Assembly: GCF_000285595.1 (NCBI RefSeq) | Contig: NZ_HE611065.1 | Coordinates: 303,688-367,687 of the forward strand | Length of the DNA: 64,000 bases | From: Kurthia senegalensis | Lineage (GTDB): Bacteria > Bacillota > Bacilli > Bacillales_A > Planococcaceae | Direction of reading: 5' to 3' | In this document: positions 31,771 through 41,883 of the stretch, piece by piece | Position numbering within the stretch: position 1 is the first letter of the stretch | How the letters are laid out: each line of letters begins with the position of its first letter | Position numbers and translations under genes: made by a program | The notes under the pieces: model-generated | Told to the model about the DNA's origin: nothing | Databases searched by the model: none | What the model saw: the letters and a program-made list of their open reading frames with translations, nothing else

Positions 31771-32328
31771 CTAAACTTCACCTTGTTGTTGCAACTGTTT
31801 CACTTCTTGTTGCCACGTGTTTTGGTGAATTTCTGTCGTTTCGTAGCTATTTTCATAAACTACGCGTGTATCTGCCAACAAATCGTGAATCGCTTGATGC
31901 TTCGGTGTAAATGCTACAACAAAATATAACAGTTTAATTGTCACAGAAATGTAGCGACCGATCCATTCGCGAATAAGCACAGTCGTCCACGTTAAATGCT
32001 CTTGCTTATCTGAAACGACACGTAGACCAAAAATCATTTTGCCGAGTGTTTGCCCCAGCCACTTCGTCATCAAAACGAAATAGGCATAAAATAACAAGCT
32101 CCCCGCTAATGCCTTCAAGCTGAAAATCCAAAACATCGGGTGGTCTACTCCGATAAGACGGAATACACTTCCAACGATGAGTAATTTACATACAGCCCAA
32201 ATTAATAAAACGTCAACACTATAAGCAAAAAAGCGAATCCAAAAGCCGGCATTCTTTCTCGTAAATGTTTTTTCAATTGGTTGCTCAATTGGTTGCTCAA
32301 TTGGTTGCTCAATTGGTTGCTCAATCAC
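31771..32328 (-). CDS. yteJ: RDD-family membrane protein (YteJ-like)
   Basis: An RDD domain with about three membrane segments: [19 protein letters not shown], a second near residue 65-85, and a third near residue 130-150. Its arginine and aspartate residues are characteristic. In B. subtilis YteJ pairs with SppA and was reported to affect its activity; here it also follows sppA directly, with a 12-base gap. The start is GTG 32328. The N-terminus carries four copies of IEQP encoded by an exact 12-bp repeat, which is unusual. Confidence 0.85.
   Translation of the reverse strand: MIEQPIEQPIEQPIEQPIEKTFTRKNAGFWIRFFAYSVDVLLIWAVCKLLIVGSVFRLIGVDHPMFWIFSLKALAGSLLFYAYFVLMTKWLGQTLGKMIFGLRVVSDKQEHLTWTTVLIREWIGRYISVTIKLLYFVVAFTPKHQAIHDLLADTRVVYENSYETTEIHQNTWQQEVKQLQQQGEV
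32274..32325 (-). repeat. 12-bp tandem repeat in the RDD gene, four copies
   Basis: On the plus strand CAATTGGTTGCT occurs four times in tandem (32274-32321) and then a partial copy. It encodes the IEQP repeats. Because the unit is a multiple of three, copy-number change would not shift the frame. Confidence 0.95.
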
Positions 32329-32340
32329 TATGAACGCCCC

Positions 32341-33357
32341 CTACTCTTCCCCGTATAAGTACATCATACGAGGTGCGCTATTATAGTTTTTCAAAATAGT
32401 TGAAATGACGTGTGCATCTGCTGAACCAGATGTTAAGAATGAACTTGCTTTCGCTGTAAATAAAGAAGCCCAGCTATCAGAGCCGTCGTATTCAAACACT
32501 TCTGCATCTTTTAGTTGATAGTCTTTTTTCAGCGCAGCAATTGTGTCACTTTCATACCCCAATTCATCAACTAAACCATTTTTCTTCGCTTGTGATCCAC
32601 TGTAAATACGACCATCTGCTAATTTTTTCACGTCTGCTTTTGATAAGTCACGACCATCTACAATGACGTTAACGAAACGCGCATACGATTCGTCTACCAT
32701 CGTTTGTAAAATTTCACGGTCGCCATCAGTCGCCTCACGCGTACCACTCATAATATCTTTATACGGTCCGGTTTTAATCGTTTCAAATTCAATGCCATAT
32801 TTTTTAGCTAATTTACTATAATTCACACCTTGCATAATGACACCGATTGACCCTGTAATCGTTTCTTCATCTGCAAAAATCTTATCTGCAGGTGCTGAAA
32901 TATAATAACCACCAGAAGCAGCCATCGATCCCATTGATACGTAAATAGGTATGCTTCGTTTTTGTTGAATTTCTTTTATTTTCTCATAAATTTGTTTCGA
33001 TTCTACAACGCCACCACCTGGTGAATTGACGTTTAATACGACACCTTTACGCTTTTATCTTTTCTACAGCATCTAGTTGCTTCATAAATGCTTGATGGTT
33101 GTACGTTTCTGAAGAAATAAAGAACCTTCCCCTGTATCTTGAATTGTCCCATCTACTGTTAGAAGTGCAATTCGTTTTGAAGATGACCCGGATTGTTTAA
33201 CTGTTTCGGTCAAATAATCTTCTTCTGGGTCATCAAACATCGACGTTACTTGCTCTGATACATTTTTCGATAGTAGTAACGACAATGCGCTAAACCCAAT
33301 CGAAACGAAAAATAAAAATGCGGCGATTGCTACAGCAATCCATCTTTTCGTATTCAT
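32341..33357 (-). pseudogene. sppA: Signal peptide peptidase SppA, broken by three one-base deletions
   Basis: SppA is a membrane-anchored serine protease that degrades cleaved signal peptides. The N-terminal part has one membrane helix (about 6-30) and ends early. The catalytic part has the serine in SMGSMAASGGYYISAP and the lysine in TGPYKDIMSG, as in B. subtilis SppA. In between, three missing bases (in AAA 33115-33117, TTTT 33060-33063 and TTT 33046-33048) must be added to give GSLFSSETYNHQAFMKQLD, EKDKSVKGVVLNVNSPGGG and so on. The restored length is about 339 residues. Either local sequence error or real decay is possible. Confidence 0.9.
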
Positions 33358-33379
33358 TAAAAAACCCCTTCCAACTTAT

Positions 33380-34279
33380 TTAGTTATGATGATGTTTCCT
33401 TACATCTAAAATCGTTGTCACTGAAAATATAATAATCGCAATCCAAATGAGACCGAATGATAAAAATTCAATTTTACCGAACGATTCATGGAAGACGAAA
33501 ACACCGAGTAAAAGTGCAATTGTCGGCGATACGTATTGAATAAAGCCTACTAAATAAAGCGGAATGTTTTGTGCGCCAATCGCAAATAAAATAAGTGGAA
33601 TCGACGTAACCGCTCCTGCACCAATTAATAACATGGTCGTTTTCAAGTCTACCATACCAAATGCCATTTTTCCTTCAACAGCTAAATAGATGTAATAAAT
33701 AAGTGCAATCGGTAAAACGAATGCCGTTTCAATAACTAACCCTCGTGTCGCATCTAAATGGATGCTTTTTTTCAGTAAGCCATAAATACCGAATGAGAAC
33801 GCCAATCCTAGCGCAATCCATGGAACCGTTCCATAATTCACAATCATCATCGCAACGCCTAAAATCGCGATGCCTACTGCGACAATTTGTGCTTTCGATA
33901 ATCGTTCTTTTAAGAAAATAATGCCGAGTAAAATAGAAATAATCGGATTTAAATAATATCCTAAGCTCGTTTCAATAATGTGATGATGGTTCACAGCCCA
34001 AATGTATAAATACCAATTCAATGTAACTAAATAGGCAGCTACCGTAAGCTTCCAAAAATCGCTCTTTCGTTGCCAGAGCGCTTTGACATCTTTTAATAAT
34101 TCGTTTCCTTTACGAATTACAACGACAAATAATAACGTTAATAGAAAGCTCCAAATAACGCGACTCGCTAAAATTTCTTGGCTATCAACAGCGGCTAACC
34201 CTTGCCAATAAAGTGGGAATAATCCCCACATGCAATAAGCTCCGAGTGCTGCGATGACGCCCTTTTGTTGATTTTGCAT
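33380..34279 (-). CDS. rarD: EamA-family transporter RarD
   Basis: A 299-residue membrane protein with about ten hydrophobic helices in two EamA halves. GAYCMWGLFPLYWQGL near the N-terminus is the family signature. RarD was named for chloramphenicol phenotypes, but its substrate is unknown. It lies directly upstream of sppA (22-base gap). In B. subtilis a NAD kinase gene (ytdI) sits near this place instead. Confidence 0.9.
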   Translation of the reverse strand: MQNQQKGVIAALGAYCMWGLFPLYWQGLAAVDSQEILASRVIWSFLLTLLFVVVIRKGNELLKDVKALWQRKSDFWKLTVAAYLVTLNWYLYIWAVNHHHIIETSLGYYLNPIISILLGIIFLKERLSKAQIVAVGIAILGVAMMIVNYGTVPWIALGLAFSFGIYGLLKKSIHLDATRGLVIETAFVLPIALIYYIYLAVEGKMAFGMVDLKTTMLLIGAGAVTSIPLILFAIGAQNIPLYLVGFIQYVSPTIALLLGVFVFHESFGKIEFLSFGLIWIAIIIFSVTTILDVRKHHHN

Positions 34280-34357
34280 CGTACATCTCCTTCAAACATC
34301 GAATAGTTCATTATATAAAGATAATTTATGAATTGTAAATACGTCATTCGACGTAAC

Positions 34358-34388
34358 AAAAAAAGAGCCGAGAAAAATCTCAGCTCTT
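34358..34388 (-). terminator. Terminator after the acyl-CoA synthetase gene
   Basis: Arms AAGAGCCGAGA/TCTCAGCTCTT (one mismatch) with an A-run, ending 5 bases past the stop codon at 34394. Confidence 0.75.
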
Positions 34389-34393
34389 CTTCA

Positions 34394-35965
34394 CTATTTC
34401 ATATATTCCGCTTCTCTTAATTCGATGCGACGAATTTTACCAGATATTGTTTTCGGTAAGTCTTCTACAAACTCAATCGCACGCGGATATTTGTACGGTG
34501 CTGTATTATTTTTAACGAAATTTTGAAGTTCTTTTATAAAAGTTGGATCTTCTACACGTGTTCGGTCTTTTAACACGATAAATGCTTTAACGATCGTTCC
34601 ACGTAATTCATGTGGACTTGCAACGACAGCACATTCTTCTACTGCCGGATGCTTCACAAGGGCATCTTCCACTTCGAACGGTCCGATCGTATAGCCTGAG
34701 CTAATAATAATATCGTCACGACGACCTTCAAACCAGAAATACCCATCCTCATCACGTCTAGCACGGTCTCCAGTAATATAATACTCACCAATAAATTGTT
34801 GCGCTGTTCTTTCAGGATCTTCGAAGTATTCTTTAAACAAAGCAGGTGTTGAACGATGCACAGCAATATTACCAACAACGCCATCCGCACACACATTACC
34901 TTCTTCATCTACGATTTCTACGCGGTTTCCTGGCGTCGGTTTCCCCATTGAGCCTGGACGAGATTCCATCCCTAATAACGTACCGACAAGTAATGTATTT
35001 TCCGTTTGTCCGTAACCGTCTCTCACGAGTAAATCAAATGCGCGCTTAAACGTATTCACGACTTCAATATTTAATGGTTCTCCGGCAGACACAGCACTGC
35101 GTAAGTTGCTTAAATCATACGTTTCTAATTGCTCCGTTTTTGACATAATACGGTATTCTGTCGGCGTACAGCAAAGCGCTTCCACTTTGTAATCTTGTAG
35201 AAGTTGTAAATATTTTTTCGGTTCAAAATGGCCGTTATACACGAAGCCGATTGCTCCTGTACCGAGAATAGATAAGAATGGACTCCAAATCCATTTTTGC
35301 CAACCAGGACTTGCCGTAGCCCAAACGAGTTTTCCTTCTTCTGCACCTAGCCAATTTTTTGATGCGGTACGTAAATGTGCATACGCCCATGAATGCGTAT
35401 GCACAGCTGCTTTAGGATTTCCCGTCGTTCCACTCGTATAAGATAAAAATGCCATATCGTTCGCTTTCGTTTGAACGACATCAAATTCATCTGAAAAACC
35501 GTCCGTTAACGTAGAAATATTAAGCCAACCGTCTGCGTCTCCGATTGCTAATTTTTGCACGGTATGTCCGTGCGCTGCTTTTTCAAATTCGTCTACGAGT
35601 GGTGCATAGGCGACAACTGCTTTTGCATGACTATGTACAATTCGGTAATCAATATCTTTTGCACGTAGCATTTCCGAACTTGGAATGACCGTAATCCCTG
35701 CTTGAATAGCACCTAAATAAATCGTATACGCTTGAATTAAGCGCGGTACCATTACGAGAATAATATCCCCTTGTTTAAGTCCTAATGATTGTAGAGCATG
35801 TGATACTTTATTTGAACGCTTCACAAGTTCATCGTAACCAATCGTTTGTTTCGTTCCTTGTTCATCTTCATAAATAAGTGCTGTACGATTCGTTTGATCC
35901 GCAAAACGTCTAATTTCCGTCGCTAAGTTGTAAATTGGTGGTGCGATCAATTGTTTTTGATCCAT
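34394..35965 (-). CDS. Acyl-CoA synthetase (AMP-forming), YtcI/AcsM-like
   Basis: An ANL-superfamily enzyme activating a carboxylic acid to its acyl-CoA via acyl-AMP. Motifs: SYTSGTTGNPKAAVHTH (AMP/phosphate loop), DGYGQTENTLL (adenine region), YYITGDRARRDEDGYFWFEGR, and the C-terminal catalytic lysine in PKTISGKIRR. Its length is 523 residues. The position between sppA and thiI corresponds to B. subtilis ytcI. Medium-chain or short-chain acids are possible substrates, not decidable here. It appears monocistronic with its own terminator. Confidence 0.9.
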   Translation of the reverse strand: MDQKQLIAPPIYNLATEIRRFADQTNRTALIYEDEQGTKQTIGYDELVKRSNKVSHALQSLGLKQGDIILVMVPRLIQAYTIYLGAIQAGITVIPSSEMLRAKDIDYRIVHSHAKAVVAYAPLVDEFEKAAHGHTVQKLAIGDADGWLNISTLTDGFSDEFDVVQTKANDMAFLSYTSGTTGNPKAAVHTHSWAYAHLRTASKNWLGAEEGKLVWATASPGWQKWIWSPFLSILGTGAIGFVYNGHFEPKKYLQLLQDYKVEALCCTPTEYRIMSKTEQLETYDLSNLRSAVSAGEPLNIEVVNTFKRAFDLLVRDGYGQTENTLLVGTLLGMESRPGSMGKPTPGNRVEIVDEEGNVCADGVVGNIAVHRSTPALFKEYFEDPERTAQQFIGEYYITGDRARRDEDGYFWFEGRRDDIIISSGYTIGPFEVEDALVKHPAVEECAVVASPHELRGTIVKAFIVLKDRTRVEDPTFIKELQNFVKNNTAPYKYPRAIEFVEDLPKTISGKIRRIELREAEYMK

Positions 35966-36088
35966 TTGAATTCCTCCTCAATTGAACATCCATTTTTATA
36001 TAGCTAAATATTAACACTAATTATTATTACTTGGTACTAACAATTGTCATGTTTTTTATTTTTTAACGAAAATCTTCAAAAAACGACA

Positions 36089-36131
36089 AAAAACCTCTGT
36101 TTACTCACAATTTATGAGCAAACAGAGGTTT
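36089..36131 (-). terminator. Terminator after iscS-thiI
   Basis: Arms AACCTCTGTTTACTC/GAGCAAACAGAGGTT (one mismatch) end 10 bases past the thiI stop; flanked by an A-run. Confidence 0.8.
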
Positions 36132-36140
36132 CATGAATTG

Positions 36141-37346
36141 TTATAATAAGTCTTCGAAGTCGTTTACCACTTCTACTTGAGGGAAGTTATGCACTTCACG
36201 ATTACGAACAGCACGTTCAATCATTTCGTCGAAATCTGTAAAGCTTTCATAATACTCGATCTTATCTGTACGTGGTTTTGTTTTTGGATTTGCTGGTGTA
36301 AATACCGTACAGCAATCTTCAAACGGTACGATTGACGTTTCATACGTACCAATTTTTTGTGCGATATCGATAATTTCTAATTTATCATACGTAATTAATG
36401 GACGTAAAATAGGTGTCGTTGTCACGGCATTAATAGCAGCTAAACTGTCTAAAGTTTGAGAAGCAACTTGCCCTAAGTTTTCGCCTGTTACGAGCGCTTT
36501 CGCTTTCACTTCTTCACGTACGATGTCTGAAACTTGCATCATTAAGCGACGTGTCGTCGTCATCGTTACGTTTTTCGGAACAGCTTGTTGAATCGTTTGC
36601 TGAATTTCCGTAAATGGAATAACGTGTAGACGAACTTTCCCACCAAATTTGCTAATGATTTGGCACAATTCTTTTACTTTTCCTAGTGATTGGTCACTCG
36701 TAAATGGTGGGCTAAAGAAGTGAATAGCTTCGACTGTAACGCCACGTTTCATCATTAAGTAAGCAGCTACTGGACTATCAATTCCGCCTGAAAGTAATAA
36801 TAATGCTTTGCCATTTGAACCAACAGGTAGACCTGCTGCTCCTTGAATCACTTCAACCATCATATACGTCGCTTCTTGACGAACTTCGATGCGTAATTCA
36901 ATTTCAGGGTTTTTCATTTGAACTTGCATACCTGGTAATTCGCTTAATACGTAAGCAGCTACTTCACGGTTTAGTTCATACGTTTCTAATGGGAAATCTT
37001 TATATGAACGTTTCACATTAACTTTAAACGTTTTTCCTTCATAATCAAGTGTTTGAACGATTTCTTTCGCTAATGCTTTCATTGCATCTAAATCAGTTGG
37101 ACATTCTGCAACGGGGCTATAACTTTGTACACCGAATACTTCGCGTAAACGCTCGATTATTTGTTCCATTTCTTCATCAGAAGTACTGCTTAAATACATA
37201 CGATCACGTTCCATACGTACTTTCATGTTCTCTAAATCTTTAAATGTGTGACGTATATTGTCACGTAAACGATGAATAAATTGATTACGGTTACGGCCTT
37301 TCGTCGTAATTTCACCATATCGTACTAAAATCTCATGCCATTTCAT
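36141..37346 (-). CDS. thiI: tRNA 4-thiouridine synthase ThiI
   Basis: ThiI adenylates and thiolates U8 of tRNA using sulfur from IscS. The N-terminal ferredoxin-like and THUMP region runs to about residue 165. The PP-loop is LLSGGIDSPVAAYLMMKRG. The usual E. coli C-terminal rhodanese domain is absent (401 residues), the Bacillus form. Its start overlaps the end of iscS by 14 bases, so the two are tightly coupled, fitting a dedicated sulfur-donor pair. Confidence 0.96.
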   Translation of the reverse strand: MKWHEILVRYGEITTKGRNRNQFIHRLRDNIRHTFKDLENMKVRMERDRMYLSSTSDEEMEQIIERLREVFGVQSYSPVAECPTDLDAMKALAKEIVQTLDYEGKTFKVNVKRSYKDFPLETYELNREVAAYVLSELPGMQVQMKNPEIELRIEVRQEATYMMVEVIQGAAGLPVGSNGKALLLLSGGIDSPVAAYLMMKRGVTVEAIHFFSPPFTSDQSLGKVKELCQIISKFGGKVRLHVIPFTEIQQTIQQAVPKNVTMTTTRRLMMQVSDIVREEVKAKALVTGENLGQVASQTLDSLAAINAVTTTPILRPLITYDKLEIIDIAQKIGTYETSIVPFEDCCTVFTPANPKTKPRTDKIEYYESFTDFDEMIERAVRNREVHNFPQVEVVNDFEDLL

Positions 37347-38493
37347 GTAATTTAATCTCTCCTCTTACTTGTTTCAACACTTGTTCAAATGCTTGTTTGA
37401 ACGTTGTAATATCTGCATCTGTTAGCCCTTCACCAAAGCTCATACGAATGACACCACGTGCATATTCGTCCGGAACACCTACCGCTTGTACGACATGGCT
37501 AATTTGATTGTCTTTTGAATGACAAGCACTAGATGTCGATACGATCACGCCAGCTCGTTGCATCGCATTCACGATCACTTCACCTTTAATGCCTTTGATT
37601 GAACATGATACGATATGCGGCGCACCTTCGTTTGAAGACAATACGTAGACGTCTTCGAATGGTTCTAAAAATGCATGAAGATCGTTACGCCATTTCGTAT
37701 AATGTGCCACGTTTGTCGCTTCATTTTGGATAGCTAGACGTGCTGCTTTAGCAATTGCTACGTCTTGTGGTACAGCTACTGTACCGCTTCGTAGCCCCAT
37801 CTCTTGACCACCACCATGAATAATCGGCTCAATTGTCGTACGTTTACGAAGTGCTGCGATTCCTGTTCCTTTTAAGCCATTAATTTTATGCCCACTAATT
37901 GATAAAGCATCTGGACCTAATTCACCGTTAAATTGAACAGGTAATTTTCCAAAACTTTGTACACAATCCGCATGATAAAATGCGCGACTATTTTCACGAA
38001 TAATTTGAGCGATTTGTTGAACGGGTTGAATAGCCCCCATTTCATTGTTGACATGCATAATGCTTACAACGACTGTTTCTCGTTTTAGTAATTTTGCTTT
38101 TAAGTCGTCTAAATCAACGACACCTTGGCGATCAACTTTCACATAATCTACTGTAAAGCCTTCCGTTTCAAGTGCTTTTGCTGTTTCTAATACAGAAGCA
38201 TGTTCAATGCTTGATACGAGAATTTGTTTCCCACGATGCGTATTCGCACGAGCAAGACCTTTAATTAAAAAATTGTTTGATTCTGAACCACCAGAAGTAA
38301 AAACAACATGTTCTGGTTCTGTATTTAAAATCCCTGCAATTTGTTCACGAGAGCGACCTAACAAACGGTTCACTTCTACACCCATTTCATGAAGAGAAGC
38401 GGGGTTTGCATAATAACGTTCATTCGCCTGTACAAATGCATTCATCACTTGCGCATTCGGTTTTGTCGTTGCGCTATGATCAAGATAAATCAT
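37333..38493 (-). CDS. Cysteine desulfurase (NifZ/IscS-like), partner of ThiI
   Basis: A PLP enzyme that removes sulfur from cysteine and passes it on as persulfide. Motifs: IYLDHSATTKPN at the N-terminus, SGHKINGLKGTG with the PLP lysine, and the catalytic loop STSSACHSKDNQ with the sulfur-carrying cysteine. The start is ATG 38493 with AAGGA eight bases upstream; the longer open frame to 38637 has no support. In B. subtilis the desulfurase next to thiI is NifZ, which serves tRNA thiolation; the overlap with thiI suggests the same. Confidence 0.94.
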   Translation of the reverse strand: MIYLDHSATTKPNAQVMNAFVQANERYYANPASLHEMGVEVNRLLGRSREQIAGILNTEPEHVVFTSGGSESNNFLIKGLARANTHRGKQILVSSIEHASVLETAKALETEGFTVDYVKVDRQGVVDLDDLKAKLLKRETVVVSIMHVNNEMGAIQPVQQIAQIIRENSRAFYHADCVQSFGKLPVQFNGELGPDALSISGHKINGLKGTGIAALRKRTTIEPIIHGGGQEMGLRSGTVAVPQDVAIAKAARLAIQNEATNVAHYTKWRNDLHAFLEPFEDVYVLSSNEGAPHIVSCSIKGIKGEVIVNAMQRAGVIVSTSSACHSKDNQISHVVQAVGVPDEYARGVIRMSFGEGLTDADITTFKQAFEQVLKQVRGEIKLHEMA

Positions 38494-38640
38494 TGTATCG
38501 ATTCCTTCTTTCCTTACAAAAACATAAGTTTTTTCTAAAAATTTATTATATAACAAATATGTTGCTTTATCAGTCATTTCTATAAAATCACGAAATAGTG
38601 CTAACAATAACTTCTTAATCCTACTATTTCTTAGCATTAA

Positions 38641-38673
38641 AAAACAACAGTTAAAACTTGCTAACTGTTGTTT
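38641..38673 (-). terminator. Terminator after ezrA
   Basis: Arms AAACAACAGTTA/TAACTGTTGTTT lie directly downstream of the ezrA stop. Confidence 0.8.
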
Positions 38674-38680
38674 CCATTCA

Positions 38681-40384
38681 TTATTTTACTTTTAACGTTT
38701 CATTCACGATGTCTTCCATTTTTTTTAATGCGCCTGGTTCTGCTTCTTCTACCGCTTTCGCAGCAATTTCAAGTGCTTTACTATAACGCATATTAATGAA
38801 CGCATCTTCTGCTAAACCTAAATTTTCATCCATACCTGGCTTCGTATGACGATAGCGATTACCGTATTGAATAAGTAGTTCAACTAACTTCACATCTTCA
38901 ATCATACTGTCTACGTGCTTCGTACTTTCGCCTACTGCCACTTCAGCCGATTTCACAGATTCAAAAACAGTTGGCATATTCAACGGAACTTCTTTTAAAT
39001 TGTTTTCAACAATAAACAACTGTTCCGCCGCTTCTGACAATCGTGTTTCAATACTATCTGGAACGCCTGGAATGTTAGCCTTATGTAAGCGTCTCTCTGT
39101 ATCACGTAAGTTCATTTGTAATGTTTTTAACTGCTGCGTTGCACTATTTTCGTCAATGCGTAAACTTTGCAAGCGATCTGCAAAACGATCTTGCTCTTCA
39201 AAAATACGTTCAACATCATTACGCGTCTCTTTCAATTCTTTCTCAATCATTGAATACGCCGCTTGATGCAATTCAAGCTCTTGTACGAGCGCTTCGTAAC
39301 GTTGTTTAATGCTAAGCAGTTCTTGTTTACAATTTACTGGAATTGCCGCTTCATTATCATCTAAATGATAACTTTTACGAACGATGGCCGCTTCATCAGC
39401 TGTTTCAACTGTACTTTCAAGCACTTCATTCAGGCGACTACCAATTTCTTTAACATGTTCATCAACAAATTGCTTAGACGTGAACTCCGCTTCAAGTGCA
39501 TCGAAGAAATGTTCGATATCTTCTCGAATTTCTTGTACACGTAATTCTGCTTGTGTCACATTCAACTGTGCAATTTGTTTTTTCAATTCTTGTAACTCTT
39601 CTTCTGTGTGTTGAATCCACTCAGTTACTTCTAAATGCTTCAAGTAAAATCCCGTATCTTCCATTTCATTATGACCGATACGTAATTCTTGTAAATCAGA
39701 AGGAATTTGTTTTTGAATTTCACGTAGCAATCCAGGGATTGTCGAGATTAATTTAAATATTTGTTGTCCTTCTTCGTTTAAGTGTTCAACGATTTCTCTC
39801 GCCTTTAAGTAATCGCCAGATTCCGTTAACTGCTTAAACTCTTCGAACTGTGGATTAAATTGTTCTAATCGTTCTTCAAGAGGGTTTGCTGCATCACCAA
39901 ATGAATATTGATGTGCTAATAACGTTTTACGAGATGTACGATGTTGTTCTTGGAGTTGTTCGATTTCAATGGTACTTTGTTTTTCACTTGCTAATAAATG
40001 TTCAAGTTCTTCTAAAATTTTATCAATCGTTTCATTACTTTCTCGTATACGTGAATCAATTTCTTGTTCTATACTCGTTACACGACTAAATTGGAATTTA
40101 CTTACCTTTTCATTTCCTTCTTCTAATAATTCATCGATTTTAGGAAACTCATGATCGTTAATTTGATTCCAACTATTTTTCCAACTTTCAAACAGTTCTT
40201 CTGTTTGACCGTTCATGTTTAATACTTTTACTTTTGCTAGTTCCTCTTGCACGCGTTTCTTATGCAATTCATTTCGAAGTTGTTGCAGTCGTTCCATCTC
40301 TGCCTTATGCTTGTTACGAAAAACAAAGACGACTGCTACAATTACAATTAATACGATGATGATTGGTATAATGTATTTGATCAT
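38681..40384 (-). CDS. ezrA: Septation ring formation regulator EzrA
   Basis: EzrA is a membrane-anchored spectrin-like protein that limits FtsZ ring formation and helps coordinate PBP1 movement. One N-terminal membrane helix (about 3-22) is followed by a long coiled-coil body with several heptad blocks. The C-terminus contains a QNR-like patch region (IQYGNRYRHTKPGMDENLGLAEDAF). Its length of 567 residues matches the family (562). It is divergent from hisJ. Confidence 0.96.
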   Translation of the reverse strand: MIKYIIPIIIVLIVIVAVVFVFRNKHKAEMERLQQLRNELHKKRVQEELAKVKVLNMNGQTEELFESWKNSWNQINDHEFPKIDELLEEGNEKVSKFQFSRVTSIEQEIDSRIRESNETIDKILEELEHLLASEKQSTIEIEQLQEQHRTSRKTLLAHQYSFGDAANPLEERLEQFNPQFEEFKQLTESGDYLKAREIVEHLNEEGQQIFKLISTIPGLLREIQKQIPSDLQELRIGHNEMEDTGFYLKHLEVTEWIQHTEEELQELKKQIAQLNVTQAELRVQEIREDIEHFFDALEAEFTSKQFVDEHVKEIGSRLNEVLESTVETADEAAIVRKSYHLDDNEAAIPVNCKQELLSIKQRYEALVQELELHQAAYSMIEKELKETRNDVERIFEEQDRFADRLQSLRIDENSATQQLKTLQMNLRDTERRLHKANIPGVPDSIETRLSEAAEQLFIVENNLKEVPLNMPTVFESVKSAEVAVGESTKHVDSMIEDVKLVELLIQYGNRYRHTKPGMDENLGLAEDAFINMRYSKALEIAAKAVEEAEPGALKKMEDIVNETLKVK

Positions 40385-40517
40385 CGTAAGCCCCCTTGTC
40401 CTAGTACTAGATAGTTTTCTTATGCTATATTATTTCTAATAGTACCATGTTTTCATTTATTTTTAGAGCGTTTTCTACATATTTTCATCATTTTTCCAAT
40501 AAACGGGAGGAATCACA

Positions 40518-41309
40518 TTGAAACGAGACGGCCACATCCACTCACCATACTGCCCTCACGGCACGAAAGATTCATTTGAACAATACATAGAAAAGGCGAT
40601 TGCATCGGGTTTCACTGACATTTCTTTCACCGAACATGCCCCCGCACCAGAGGGATTCCTAGATCCTACTCCTGAGCGAGATAGCTTTATGACAATTCAC
40701 GAATTTGAAACATACGTCAATGAACTGAAACAATTGCAACGAAAATATCATAATCAAATTCGAATACGAATCGGGATCGAACTCGACTACATTGAAGGAT
40801 ACGAAATACAAACGACCGCATTTTTAAAAAAATATGGTCATTTATTAGACGATGCTATTTTATCGGTCCACTTTTTAAAATATAATGGTACATATACGTG
40901 TATCGACTTCTCAGATGAAGTGTTTATCGCATTCGCTAAACAAGTCGGTTCTGTTGAAGCTGTCTATCAATTATATTATGATACGATCATTCAATCGATT
41001 CAAGCTGACCTTGGCATGGCGAAACCGAAGCGAATCGGACATCCGACACTCATTCATAAATTCCAATTAGCCCATAAAGAAACGATCAATGATGATACAC
41101 AAGTTCAAACCGTTTTACGACTGATTGCAAAAAAAGGCTATGAACTCGACGTAAATAGTGCAGGTCTTTCTAAAAAATATTGTTTAGAAAGCTATCCTCC
41201 AGTGTCTTACATTACGTTAGCGAAAGAACTACAGATCCCTCTTGTATTCGGTTCAGATGCTCACCAGGCAAGTGATTTACACAACTACTATGACGATATT
41301 ATGAAATAA
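40518..41309 (+). CDS. hisJ: Histidinol-phosphatase, PHP family
   Basis: It dephosphorylates histidinol phosphate in histidine synthesis. PHP metal ligands are seen in DGHIHSPYCPHG, FTEHAP, and the C-terminal FGSDAHQASDLHNYYD. At 263 residues it matches YtvP/HisJ of B. subtilis, which lies in the same place. GGGAGGAA lies 8 bases before the TTG start (40518). It is followed after 12 bases by the GAF protein. Confidence 0.93.
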   Translation: MKRDGHIHSPYCPHGTKDSFEQYIEKAIASGFTDISFTEHAPAPEGFLDPTPERDSFMTIHEFETYVNELKQLQRKYHNQIRIRIGIELDYIEGYEIQTTAFLKKYGHLLDDAILSVHFLKYNGTYTCIDFSDEVFIAFAKQVGSVEAVYQLYYDTIIQSIQADLGMAKPKRIGHPTLIHKFQLAHKETINDDTQVQTVLRLIAKKGYELDVNSAGLSKKYCLESYPPVSYITLAKELQIPLVFGSDAHQASDLHNYYDDIMK

Positions 41310-41321
41310 GGAGATTTTTTT

Positions 41322-41801
41322 ATGTTCGAACAAACTACTTACGAAGGCGATTTAGCCAGCAAATACACATTATTATCAAAACAATTAGACGCATTAATGA
41401 CAGGTGAAACAGACGAGTTAGCGATTTTAAGTAACGCTTCTTCTTTACTAAATCAATTTTTATCAGATGTAAACTGGTGTGGTTTCTATTTATATAAAAA
41501 TGAAGAATTATTATTAGGCCCATTCCAAGGGTTACCTGCTTGCGTACATATCGCAATCGGTCGTGGTGTTTGCGGTACTGCTGCACAAACAATGGAAACA
41601 CAGCTCGTAGCAGATGTTCATGCTTTCCCAGGACATATCGCTTGTGACGGTGCAACGAATGCAGAAATCGTCGTTCCACTTCAAAAAGACGGTCAGTTGT
41701 ACGGTGTACTCGATATCGATAGCCCAACGAAAGATCGTTTCAGCGAAACGGATCGTGTCGGCATTGAATTGTTCGCTCGTACGCTTGAGAAATTTTTATA
41801 A
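41322..41801 (+). CDS. Free methionine-(R)-sulfoxide reductase (GAF domain)
   Basis: A single GAF domain of 159 residues with the three cysteines of fRMsr in VNWCGFYLY / PACVHIAIGRGVCGTA / GHIACDGATNAEIVVPL. These reduce free Met-R-sulfoxide using thioredoxin. It corresponds to B. subtilis YtsP, upstream of rpsD. AAGGAG lies 8 bases before the ATG. Probably co-transcribed with hisJ. Confidence 0.93.
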   Translation: MFEQTTYEGDLASKYTLLSKQLDALMTGETDELAILSNASSLLNQFLSDVNWCGFYLYKNEELLLGPFQGLPACVHIAIGRGVCGTAAQTMETQLVADVHAFPGHIACDGATNAEIVVPLQKDGQLYGVLDIDSPTKDRFSETDRVGIELFARTLEKFL

Positions 41802-41813
41802 ATTAAAATACGT

Positions 41814-41842
41814 CCTCTTGAAAACTTCAAGAGGATTTTTTT
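41814..41842 (+). terminator. Terminator after the fRMsr gene
   Basis: Perfect arms CCTCTTGAA/TTCAAGAGG with a 3-base loop, then ATTTTTTT. Confidence 0.9.
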
Positions 41843-41883
41843 ATACGCATTTTCTTTTTTAAACGATAGATTGTTATTATTGC

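Noticed and set aside
32274..32325. CRISPR-like or phase-variation repeat
   Set aside because: The copies are contiguous, without spacers, and the unit of 12 keeps the frame, so neither array nor on/off switching fits.
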